Source: an uncultured Alphaproteobacteria bacterium (GTDB lineage Bacteria > Pseudomonadota > Alphaproteobacteria > Rs-D84). From it: a DNA stretch of 13,468 nucleotides. The first letter of the stretch is position 1; every line of letters begins with the position of its first letter. The notes beneath the pieces were generated by a model. That model ran no database searches, had not been told where the DNA came from, and saw nothing but the letters and a program-made list of their open reading frames with translations. Shown here in pieces: positions 1 through 5,951 of the stretch. The position numbers were made by a program, and so were the translations under genes. Where the stretch lies: positions 1 to 13,468 of the forward strand of contig CALCEG010000037.1 in assembly GCA_937900435.1 (NCBI GenBank). Reading direction: 5' to 3'.

Positions 1-449
1 AAGGCGGCATTTACCTGTTGAGGAAAACTACGTGCCTGAGAACCGGTTTTGTTCACAGGAATCCAGAACGAAGACAGTTGTGGCAGATACATCAAAAGGT
101 CGTTTACAAGGAACTTTATCTTACCTTCATACTGAGGAGCGAGAATATAAGCAAGTCCGAGACCATCCTGAGCTCCAAGAGGATGATTGCTGACAAAGGT
201 AAGACGACGGCCGTCTTTGGGAAGATTCTCTAAACCACAAACTTCGAAAGAGTTCTTGAAAAATTTCATGAATGCATCGACAAATTCATAATCCATCTTA
301 TCACCATGTAATCTCAAAAAGCCGTTCACCTCATCCTGATGAATGATTTTCTTGAGATATGAAATCAAGAAACGTGGAACAAAACGTGCTTTTTTTCCGG
401 CTTTCGACGCAAGAATAGCTTCTACGTCAATCTGCATAGGTTTGCTCAT
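1..449 (-). CDS. Lysophospholipid acyltransferase-like protein, Bacteroidota type (3' end off the window)
   Basis: This open frame has no stop from its ATG at 449 to the left edge, so about 149 N-terminal residues are visible. It begins MSKPMQIDVEAILASKAG. The N-terminal part contains YLKKIIHQDEVNGFLRLHG, and residues around 87-95 read SNHPLGAQDG, the acyltransferase His-Asp motif (here H-x5-D, as in the HPLGG-DG form I associate with Bacteroidota PlsC-like 'hemolysin' acyltransferases). It continues with FLVNDLLMYLPQL and FWIPVNKTGSQA. Such enzymes transfer acyl chains to lysolipids or aminoacyl lipids at the inner membrane. One Bacteroidota branch (GlsA) works with an N-acyltransferase in glycine/serine lipid synthesis, but I cannot place this protein in that branch. 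A modest AGGA lies at 459-462, 9 nt before the ATG. Of 17 Leu codons, 10 are CTT or CTC, which are rare in the other genes here. This suggests transfer from Bacteroidota or a chimeric contig end. Confidence 0.8.
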   Translation of the reverse strand, partial: MSKPMQIDVEAILASKAGKKARFVPRFLISYLKKIIHQDEVNGFLRLHGDKMDYEFVDAFMKFFKNSFEVCGLENLPKDGRRLTFVSNHPLGAQDGLGLAYILAPQYEGKIKFLVNDLLMYLPQLSSFWIPVNKTGSQARSFPQQVNAA

Positions 450-463
450 ATCAAATTGTCCTA

Positions 464-487
464 TTTTGTGTATTGTAACACACAAAA
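464..487. repeat. 8-bp inverted repeat upstream of the acyltransferase
   Basis: TTTTGTGT (464-471) is repeated in inverted form as ACACAAAA (480-487) around an 8-nt spacer. It overlaps the putative -7 element and lies 15-38 bases upstream of the acyltransferase ATG. It could be an operator or a hairpin at the 5' end of the mRNA. The stem is AT-rich and chance occurrence is possible. Confidence 0.4.
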
Positions 488-490
488 GTA
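483..490 (-). promoter_or_regulatory. Bacteroidota-like -7 promoter element (TAnnTTTG)
   Basis: On the minus strand these bases read TACTTTTG, an exact fit to the -7 consensus TAnnTTTG of the Bacteroidota primary sigma factor. It would start transcription near 476, about 27 nt before the acyltransferase ATG. No good -33 TTTG was found at the usual distance, so this rests on one short match. It agrees with the foreign look of the gene it precedes. Confidence 0.35.
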
Positions 491-535
491 GGATTAAAAA
501 TTCAAAAATGAAAACAATTTAACATGAATATCGGA

Positions 536-541
536 TATAAT
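536..541 (+). promoter_or_regulatory. lysS: Possible -10 box for lysS
   Basis: A perfect TATAAT lies 59 bases before the lysS ATG. No convincing -35 hexamer lies 16-18 bases upstream (AACAAT at 17). If used, transcription would start near 548, at the base of the hairpin at 545-570. Confidence 0.35.
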
Positions 542-544
542 AAA

Positions 545-570
545 AACGAACGCACTTTTGTGCGTCCGTT
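545..570. other. Hairpin in the lysS leader
   Basis: AACGAACGCAC (545-555), a TTTT loop and GTGCGTCCGTT (560-570) form an 11-bp stem with one mismatch. On the plus strand it is followed by only three T, so it is a poor terminator for lysS-direction transcription. On the minus strand it is followed by TTTTTATTATAT, so it could stop transcripts leaving lysS backwards toward the acyltransferase. Alternatively it is a 5' stabilising or regulatory stem of the lysS mRNA. Confidence 0.5.
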
Positions 571-600
571 TCAAATAAAATTAAAACAAAAGGCAAACAA

Positions 601-2079
601 ATGTCAGAACAACAAACACAAAACACACCAATATCAACAAATGAATTAACCGCACGTCTGCAAAAGGCAGAAAATATCAAGGCACGCGATGGTGTTGTTT
701 GGAAAGACAAATTTGACCGCACTCATACTATCGAAGCGGCACGCGAACTGGCAGATAATACACCTGTGAAGTTGGCTGGTCGTGTGACAGCACTGCGTTG
801 GTTGGGAAAACTGATGTTTGGGCGCATTTACGATATTAATGGCGAAATTCAATTTTCTATGTCACGCGAAGAACTGGGCGAAGAAAATTATAAGTTTATG
901 AAAGCAAATGTTGACTTGGGCGACTTTATCGGCATCACTGGCGAATTGTATCACACAACCGCAGGTGAATTAACTGTGCGCGTATCAAACTATGAAATCT
1001 TGGCCAAGGCGTTACGTCCATTACCAGAAAAGTATCATGGATTGACCGATATGGAAACACGCTATCGTCAACGTTATCTGGATATTATTTCCAACCCAGA
1101 AGCACGCAATGCATTACTTGGTCGCTTTAAGATGACACAATATTGGCGCGACTTTATGAATAAAAATGGATTCTTGGAAATCGAAACACCTGTGTTGCAA
1201 AATATCGCATCTGGTGCGGCCGCGCGTCCATTTACAACACACCATAACGCATTGGATGCTGATTTTCAGTTGCGTATATCCCCAGAATTGTTCTTGAAGC
1301 AGGCAATCGGCGCAGGATTTGACCGCGTCTACGAAGTTGCCAAGGATTTCCGTAATGAAGGTATGGACGCAACGCACTTGCAAGAATTTACGATGGTTGA
1401 ATGGTATGCTGCGTATTGGGACTATAATAAAAACATACAATTTACATGGGATTTAATCCAAGACTTGCTGATGAAATGTCGCGGCACATTGCAAATCGAA
1501 TACCAAGGAACCAAGTTAGACTTCAGCAAATATGAAATGGTTGATTATACCGCAAAGATGAGCGAATTTTTCGGTTGCAACATACTTGATTTCGAAGACG
1601 TTAATGAACTGCGCGAAAAATTGGTAAATAACGGTATGTTCCCAATGTCAGAACTGGAAGATTTAAAATCTTTGCCTGCATTGGTTGACTATGTTTACAA
1701 GCGCAAAATCAGAAACAATATTGTAAATCCAACGTTCTTGTATAATTACCCGTCTTATATGGTACCATTGGCACGTCGCAACAACGAAGATGTTCGCAGA
1801 ATTGATATGTATCAATTATTGGTTTGTGGTTCCGAAATCTGCAAGGGATATTCCGAACTTGTAAACCCAATCCAGCAACAACAGGCGTTCGAAGAACAGG
1901 CACGCAATATTGCAGACGGAGACGAAGAAGCATTTAACCCTGATAACGACTTTGTTCGTGCAATGGAACATGGGTTCCCACCAATTTCTGGTGTAGGTAT
2001 GGGGGTCGACAGATTGGCAAGTATTATCTTTGACCAGCCAACATTGCGCGATGTCGTTCTGTTCCCAATGATGAAATAG
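601..2079 (+). CDS. lysS: Lysyl-tRNA synthetase, class II
   Basis: This cytoplasmic enzyme attaches lysine to tRNA-Lys using ATP. The 492-aa length is usual. An N-terminal OB-fold anticodon-binding domain covers about residues 55-135, followed by LRPLPEKYHGLTDMETRYRQRYLD (about 138-161), a hallmark of bacterial LysRS. Motif 1 is near 190-200 (GFLEIETPVLQ), motif 2 runs 242-269 with FRNEG at 250-254 and EFTMVEWY, and motif 3 is GVGMGVDRL at 464-472, before the usual LRDVVLFP ending. AAAGG at 589-593, 7 nt before the ATG, supports the start. One oddity is that the substrate-site segment normally NGFSEL or NAYSEL reads CKGYSEL, with Lys415 in place of Asn. It is followed 8 nt later by the RelA/SpoT-like gene, almost certainly in one operon. 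Confidence 0.97.
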   Translation: MSEQQTQNTPISTNELTARLQKAENIKARDGVVWKDKFDRTHTIEAARELADNTPVKLAGRVTALRWLGKLMFGRIYDINGEIQFSMSREELGEENYKFMKANVDLGDFIGITGELYHTTAGELTVRVSNYEILAKALRPLPEKYHGLTDMETRYRQRYLDIISNPEARNALLGRFKMTQYWRDFMNKNGFLEIETPVLQNIASGAAARPFTTHHNALDADFQLRISPELFLKQAIGAGFDRVYEVAKDFRNEGMDATHLQEFTMVEWYAAYWDYNKNIQFTWDLIQDLLMKCRGTLQIEYQGTKLDFSKYEMVDYTAKMSEFFGCNILDFEDVNELREKLVNNGMFPMSELEDLKSLPALVDYVYKRKIRNNIVNPTFLYNYPSYMVPLARRNNEDVRRIDMYQLLVCGSEICKGYSELVNPIQQQQAFEEQARNIADGDEEAFNPDNDFVRAMEHGFPPISGVGMGVDRLASIIFDQPTLRDVVLFPMMK

Positions 2080-2087
2080 GAAAAGAT

Positions 2088-3488
2088 ATGACCGAACGAA
2101 ACCAAGAAAACTTAACCGCTGCACTGACACTGGAAAACGACCGCAAGAATATTGCGACGTTGGAAAACGCACGCATCAGCGGTAAAATCAACGATGAAGC
2201 AGCCGAATATTTAAAATTTTTATATTCGGATAGTTTGTATTGGTTTCGTGAGGTGTTTTATATCCTGGGGAAATGCTTTGGCGCACCAAAAACTGCCGTT
2301 ATGAAATATGACTATGCCAAAGATTGCGCAGTCGAAGAACCAATCAGTATCGCAGATATAAATCCGCTGAATGCGTATATCGTTCAACATCGTTTAGACG
2401 GTGACCCAATGAGAAATCAATTCTTTGCCAGTTCGGCTGGACACAAGATTGACTTGGCTGTGTCGTCTATTGTAACGGTGATTGTTGGCGCACAAAAAAC
2501 TGTTTCGCGCGCGCTGGATAAAATCGTCGGCAAATACTATGAAAGTTATGTCAATGAAGTTTCCGAAACCGTATACAACGTAATCGCAGCGCACGAACGC
2601 GAAGCATCGGCCAAAGCCATCGCAGAAAAAATTAGAAATAAACTAAAAGAAAAATATATATCAACCCCAGCCGAGGCTGTTTTGTCTATTATCGGTTCGG
2701 GGCATGAAAAAATTGCTGCAAATTTAGTGCGCGCATTAGATAAAATTGAAAAACCGCGTATGCGCCTGCAAGACGTTTGGCGCGTTAAGTGCTTGTTCGA
2801 TTTGATACCCCAGGCACGCACATTCATGGAAAGAATCCAGTCAATGATGCCGGACAGAATATTGTCTGTGCGTGATTGCTTTTATAATATGCAAAATCCG
2901 CGAAATTATCGTGATGCTAAAATTATAATAAATATCGGACCAAACAAAGATACGGTTATACCGATGGAAATTATTTGCCAGGTTCGTACGTTCTTTGATT
3001 TTGAAAAAAGAACTCATCTGGCGTACGAAGAAGCGCGAAAAAAGAAATCTGCCAAGTCCGATAATATAGAAGCAAAATTAGCACTGTTTATGGAAGATGG
3101 CATCAAATCATATAATCGTATGGTATGCAAATGTCTGGACGACTTGTTTGACAGGGTTGGTTGGAACATTCTGTACAGCCAAGGCAATATGGTGTCTATG
3201 TTGGACGGTTTCCCAAAAGAATGTAAACTGTATCATCCGCAGAAAATCTTAGATAATATTATCGAAAAGTTGGACGACGCCATAGAGAACGAATTGTTCC
3301 ATATCACAAACGCACCAACAAAACTGTCCAAGATACAACAATCAAACATATTCCACTTTTTGGCACGTTTTATATTGGTATCTGCGATGCCATATATGCA
3401 GACTGATTGGGCGATTGATGAAGATACACAATCTGCGCGTTTCTTTAATTTTGTAATGCGTGAAATTCAACGTTATTATAAAAAATAA
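2088..3488 (+). CDS. Divergent RelA/SpoT-like nucleotidyltransferase domain protein
   Basis: This is a 466-aa soluble protein with no signal peptide and no named family I can assign with certainty. Its middle section, about 205-315, matches the order of motifs in the (p)ppGpp synthetase (RelA/SpoT) fold. G205-x2-K208-x3-N212 sits where G-R-x-K-x3-S binds ATP. Exactly 21 residues after the Lys comes D229 with K234 five further on (compare D-x4-R in synthetases). NYRDAK at 273-278 corresponds to the GYxSxH loop, and EIICQVRT at 294-301 to E-x-QIRT, followed by H310 and E314. The catalytic Glu is at -4 rather than -2 from Gln, and the Ser is Asn, so activity may be altered or lost. No HD hydrolase, TGS or ACT domain is visible. 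The flanks (1-200 and 330-466) look helical. Its AGGA overlaps the lysS stop, so translation is coupled to lysS. Confidence 0.6.
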   Translation: MTERNQENLTAALTLENDRKNIATLENARISGKINDEAAEYLKFLYSDSLYWFREVFYILGKCFGAPKTAVMKYDYAKDCAVEEPISIADINPLNAYIVQHRLDGDPMRNQFFASSAGHKIDLAVSSIVTVIVGAQKTVSRALDKIVGKYYESYVNEVSETVYNVIAAHEREASAKAIAEKIRNKLKEKYISTPAEAVLSIIGSGHEKIAANLVRALDKIEKPRMRLQDVWRVKCLFDLIPQARTFMERIQSMMPDRILSVRDCFYNMQNPRNYRDAKIIINIGPNKDTVIPMEIICQVRTFFDFEKRTHLAYEEARKKKSAKSDNIEAKLALFMEDGIKSYNRMVCKCLDDLFDRVGWNILYSQGNMVSMLDGFPKECKLYHPQKILDNIIEKLDDAIENELFHITNAPTKLSKIQQSNIFHFLARFILVSAMPYMQTDWAIDEDTQSARFFNFVMREIQRYYKK

Positions 3489-3535
3489 TATTTATGACCA
3501 AGAAAAGATACCCACAAACATTCTTTTGTTTATGC

Positions 3536-3564
3536 TTGCGTTAGTTGTTTAAAATTGGCACAAT
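3536..3564 (+). promoter_or_regulatory. Putative promoter of the cold-shock gene (TTGCGT-N17-CACAAT)
   Basis: TTGCGT (3536-3541) and CACAAT (3559-3564) are 17 bp apart, giving a start near 3571 and a leader of about 52 nt. The hexamers fit the sigma-70 consensus only partly, but the same CTTGCGT or TTGCGT box with a 17-bp spacer occurs before nusA and rpmH in this window. Confidence 0.4.
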
Positions 3565-3622
3565 GATGTCAGGTTCTGGTGTGTCTTACAGAACTATAAC
3601 AAGCATAGGAAAGGATAGGATT

Positions 3623-3964
3623 ATGCGTCAAGGAAAAGTAAAATGGTATAATGGTAAAAAGTGTTTTGGCTTTATTAGTCCAGACACCCCAAACGAAAAC
3701 GGCAATACAGATGATGTATTTGTTCATTCAAGTTCATTAAAAGCCGCAGGTATCAGATTTTTAAACGAAAACGACATTGTCGAATTCGAAGAAGAAGTTC
3801 GTAACGATAAATTATCTGTAACAACTATTTCAGTTATTCAACGCGACGAAGAATCCGCGCGTCGCTTTCAAGAACGCCGCGCAGAACGCCGCCGCGCAAT
3901 TGAAGAACGCAAACAACGCGAAGATAAATCGACACGCCGCGGATTTGCATTTTGGAAAAAATAA
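3623..3964 (+). CDS. Cold-shock domain protein with Arg-rich C-terminal tail
   Basis: This 113-aa nucleic-acid-binding protein probably melts RNA structure. Residues 1-72 form a cold-shock domain: GKVKWYNGKKCFGFI contains RNP1 (K13-C14-F15-G16-F17-I18, usually KGFGFI), and VFVH at 32-35 is RNP2. The loop between them is longer than in CspA and rich in Asn/Asp/Gly (22-31). Residues 74-113 are an added, highly charged, probably helical tail with 11 Arg from residue 80 on and the ending GFAFWKK; typical Csp proteins stop at about 70 residues. The frame is open upstream to an ATG at 3545. I chose 3623 because AAGGA lies 7 nt before it and the domain starts right there. It has its own putative promoter and a strong terminator, so it is probably monocistronic. 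Which Csp paralogue it is cannot be told. Confidence 0.9.
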   Translation: MRQGKVKWYNGKKCFGFISPDTPNENGNTDDVFVHSSSLKAAGIRFLNENDIVEFEEEVRNDKLSVTTISVIQRDEESARRFQERRAERRRAIEERKQREDKSTRRGFAFWKK

Positions 3965-3984
3965 ATACAATAAAAACACACAAA

Positions 3985-4008
3985 CACCGGTTTAACCGGT
4001 GCTTTTTT
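3985..4008 (+). terminator. Intrinsic terminator of the cold-shock gene
   Basis: CACCGGT (3985-3991) pairs with ACCGGTG (3995-4001), followed by C and six T (4003-4008). It begins 20 bases after the stop codon. Confidence 0.85.
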
Positions 4009-4033
4009 ATAAATTCTTGGGGGTTAAGCACCC

Positions 4034-4228
4034 TTGTCATTGCAAGGAAGTGCAAACGACCGCGGTAATCCAGCTGTGCGGTTTCTTTTATAGGTGAATA
4101 GTTACCCTGCGGAGCACTTCATACCCGCCTAGAATCACACACAAAAATTTTCATTTTTTGCGGGGCCCGATGCGTGGGTATGACGAGAAAGAAAGACGCT
4201 GAGGGTAAAAAAGCCCCACCGATGACAA
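4034..4228. repeat. REP-like palindromic intergenic element
   Basis: The non-coding gap between the convergent cold-shock gene and fabZ holds this element and the two terminators, and no gene. The left side (4034-4073) begins TTGTCATTGCAAGGAAG and ends CGCGGTAATCCAG, which resembles the GTCATTGCGAGG...GCAATCCAG palindromic repeats scattered through many bacterial genomes. The right side contains GGGTATGACG (4176-4185). TCATACCC (4119-4126) is inverted as GGGTATGA (4176-4183). The outermost TTGTCAT (4034-4040) is inverted as ATGACAA (4222-4228), which is followed by eight T. The boundaries are my estimate, and no second copy is in the window. Confidence 0.5.
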
Positions 4229-4237
4229 TTTTTTTTG

Positions 4238-4262
4238 AAAAAAAATCCCCACGTCGGGGATT
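4238..4262 (-). terminator. Intrinsic terminator of lpxD-fabZ
   Basis: On the minus strand AATCCCC, loop GACGT and GGGGATT form a perfect 7-bp stem followed by a run of T (A-run 4238-4245 on the plus strand). It starts 4 bases after the fabZ stop, so lpxA does not follow in this operon. Confidence 0.9.
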
Positions 4263-4265
4263 GGT

Positions 4266-4706
4266 TTATTTAATCGCTTTTTGCAAGACCGCGGTAAATG
4301 TTGCATCGGCTACTTTTTTGCCGCCAACCAGCGCAATTCCATGAAACTTGTATAATTTCATTTTCGTTGTTAATAACTCTACATGCAGTTCCAATTTATC
4401 CCCCGGGCGCACCATATGCGAAAACTTTATCTTTTCCATCGTTGTAAAATAGCCCAGCATATCTTTACGTTCTTCGTCTGTCATTCGTTTAAACGCAACA
4501 AAACACGCAGTTTGCGCCAACGCTTCTACCTGTAATACCCCAGGCATAATTGGATCGCCAGGAAAATGACCAGCACACCAAAATTCGTCATCACGAACAT
4601 ACTTTATACCAACCGCACTGGTGTCGTTAAATTCGCGCACCTCGTCAATCAGGCGCATATTGCCACGATGTGGTATAATTTCTTCGATTTGTTTTGCATT
4701 GAACAT
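4266..4706 (-). CDS. fabZ: (3R)-hydroxyacyl-ACP dehydratase FabZ
   Basis: This cytoplasmic enzyme removes water from 3-hydroxyacyl-ACP in fatty-acid elongation. It also balances the 3-hydroxymyristoyl-ACP pool that lipid A synthesis draws on. The 146-aa length is usual. It opens with the typical IEEIIPHRGNMRLID (7-21), in which FabZ proteins more often have PHR-P-F or PHRYPF. The hot-dog fold active-site stretch is GHFPGDPIMPGVLQVEALAQ (46-65), with catalytic His47 and Glu61. KIKFSHMVRPGDKLEL in the second half is also conserved. An AAAGGA 8 nt before the ATG supports the start. It follows lpxD by 21 nt on the same strand, the standard lpxD-fabZ pair, and is closed by a terminator. The lpxA that usually comes next is not here. 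Confidence 0.96.
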   Translation of the reverse strand: MFNAKQIEEIIPHRGNMRLIDEVREFNDTSAVGIKYVRDDEFWCAGHFPGDPIMPGVLQVEALAQTACFVAFKRMTDEERKDMLGYFTTMEKIKFSHMVRPGDKLELHVELLTTKMKLYKFHGIALVGGKKVADATFTAVLQKAIK

Positions 4707-4727
4707 ATTTTTGTTCCTTTGGTTTAG

Positions 4728-5771
4728 TTATTTTTTTGCGTTCTTGCGCAGCCAAGCATAGTGGCGCATAAATTCAGTCCCAGGGCCAGCCGGATACCCC
4801 ATATGCGATTCGCCGTCCGGGATGTTGCGGAACACACCACTGTTCGCGCCAACAGATGCACCATTGCCAATATGCACACCGTTCGCAACACCAACATGTC
4901 CGCCCAGCAATGCGTTATCGCCAACGACAACACCACCAGCCAAACCAACGCCACTAGCCAAGAAACATTCACGACCAACAACAACACCATGTGCAATTTG
5001 ACACAGATTATCAATCTTGGTCCCATCACCAACGGTCGTATCTGTCATTGCGCCCCTGTCGATACAAGTGTTTGCACCAACAGAAACACGTTCCCCCAGC
5101 ACAACACGCCCAACGTGTGGAATGAATATATTACGACCGTCTTGCTTGGTATAACCAAAACCGTCTTTACCAATAACTGCGTTCGCATTAATCACACTGT
5201 CGGCACCAATTGTCGCGTTTTCAATATGTGCGCCACTGTGCACAATCGTTCCACGCCCCAAGACAACATTACGCCCAATGTATGCACCTGCATAGATTTT
5301 TACGTTCGGTTCAATCGCAGCACCACGTTCAATAGTAACAAAGTCGCCAACATAATTTGTTCTTTTTTTACGAAAGAATGCACCGCGTTCAATGCGCGCG
5401 TACTTGCTGATGCCAAAGCGCGGTTTTTCGCGATATATTTCCCCCAGAATTTTTACAATGTTTCCGCGTGGGCTGTCTGTTATCAGCAAAGTCGCACCTT
5501 CTGGTGCAAATTGTGCCTGTTCTGGTTGAACCAAAATCACCGTTGCACGCGTTTTTTGCAACACTTCGATTGGCAGTATTTTAAATGCATTGCTGTTTTG
5601 TTCTGTTGAATAGAACGCCAGTTGACCCGCGCGTGCATCAGCGATTGGCGCAACCCCACGTACGGGGGCGTTTGGATTTCCACGCAATTCCAACCCAAAC
5701 TTTGTCGCCAATGCCCCAGCCGTAGTTTTAACAGCGGCTGGCATAAATAAAGATCTTATTAGTTTCATCAT
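4728..5771 (-). CDS. lpxD: UDP-3-O-(3-hydroxyacyl)glucosamine N-acyltransferase
   Basis: LpxD adds the second 3-hydroxyacyl chain to UDP-3-O-acyl-GlcN in lipid A synthesis, so the cell should build an LPS outer membrane. With the start at 5771 it has 347 residues. An N-terminal uridine-binding-type domain (about 15-105, with VRGVAPIADARAGQLAFY) precedes a left-handed beta-helix of hexapeptide repeats (about 110-315). The helix includes IGKDGFGY and the catalytic segment NLCQIAHGV, with His261. The C-terminal helix is short, and the protein ends RHYAWLRKNAKK. The start is uncertain. The frame opens at 5813, but that extension (FYIFFLYNS) is not LpxD-like and has no ribosome site. ATGs at 5771, 5768 and 5744 also lack one. 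A TATAAT 9 nt before 5771 suggests a nearly leaderless mRNA. bamA, the usual upstream neighbour, is absent. Confidence 0.94.
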   Translation of the reverse strand: MMKLIRSLFMPAAVKTTAGALATKFGLELRGNPNAPVRGVAPIADARAGQLAFYSTEQNSNAFKILPIEVLQKTRATVILVQPEQAQFAPEGATLLITDSPRGNIVKILGEIYREKPRFGISKYARIERGAFFRKKRTNYVGDFVTIERGAAIEPNVKIYAGAYIGRNVVLGRGTIVHSGAHIENATIGADSVINANAVIGKDGFGYTKQDGRNIFIPHVGRVVLGERVSVGANTCIDRGAMTDTTVGDGTKIDNLCQIAHGVVVGRECFLASGVGLAGGVVVGDNALLGGHVGVANGVHIGNGASVGANSGVFRNIPDGESHMGYPAGPGTEFMRHYAWLRKNAKK

Positions 5772-5780
5772 AGCAATCGA

Positions 5781-5786
5781 ATTATA
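5781..5786 (-). promoter_or_regulatory. Likely -10 box of lpxD-fabZ
   Basis: The minus strand reads TATAAT here, with 9 nt between it and the ATG at 5771. A normal start 6-8 nt downstream would leave a 5' leader of about 2-4 nt. No strong -35 hexamer is visible. Confidence 0.4.
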
Positions 5787-5831
5787 AAGAAAAAAAATAT
5801 AGAATCCAGTCATTTATATTTTGTTTTTTTC

Positions 5832-5860
5832 TTGCGTTTTTACGATTCGGGAATAATAAT
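5832..5860 (+). promoter_or_regulatory. Promoter of nusA-infB (TTGCGT-N17-AATAAT)
   Basis: TTGCGT (5832-5837) and AATAAT (5855-5860) are spaced by 17 bp, predicting a start near 5867 and a leader of about 85 nt that includes the hairpin at 5886-5913. The -35 matches those proposed for the cold-shock gene and rpmH. Confidence 0.55.
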
Positions 5861-5885
5861 ATGAGTGTTCTTAAAAGTTAGTTTT

Positions 5886-5913
5886 AAGAGCGGGGTCGGA
5901 AAACCCCGCTCTT
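5886..5913 (+). promoter_or_regulatory. GC-rich leader hairpin before nusA (possible attenuator)
   Basis: AAGAGCGGGG (5886-5895), loop TCGGAAAA and CCCCGCTCTT (5904-5913) form a perfect 10-bp stem starting about 20 nt after the predicted transcript start. Only TTTC-type bases follow, so termination may be partial. It lies 38 bases before the nusA ATG. It could attenuate the operon, with NusA acting on its own leader, or protect the 5' end of the mRNA. Confidence 0.6.
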
Positions 5914-5951
5914 TCAATAAGACATACAATAAACGCAAAGGAGTGTACAAG

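Noticed and set aside
18..233. Plus-strand open frame opposite the left-edge acyltransferase
   Set aside because: The minus strand has a continuous frame with acyltransferase motifs; the plus frame has no ribosome site and no recognisable content.
3511..3535. Weak ACAAA...TTTGT pairing after the RelA/SpoT-like gene as a terminator
   Set aside because: The stem is only about 5 AT-rich pairs with no U-run, too weak to call.
3555..3570. TTGGCAC resembling a sigma-54 -24 element
   Set aside because: The required GC about 10 bases after the GG is missing (TC is found), so the -12 element is absent.
3545..3622. N-terminal extension of the cold-shock protein
   Set aside because: It overlaps the predicted promoter and has no ribosome site; the domain begins at 3623 after a good AAGGA.
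4761..5609. Plus-strand open frame of 282 codons opposite lpxD
   Set aside because: Thr/Asn/Cys-rich low-quality translation; the minus strand encodes an unmistakable LpxD hexapeptide protein.
5865..5951. N-terminal extension of NusA from an upstream ATG
   Set aside because: It overlaps the predicted transcript start and the GC-rich hairpin, while an AAAGGAG site sits right before 5952, where the conserved NusA sequence begins.
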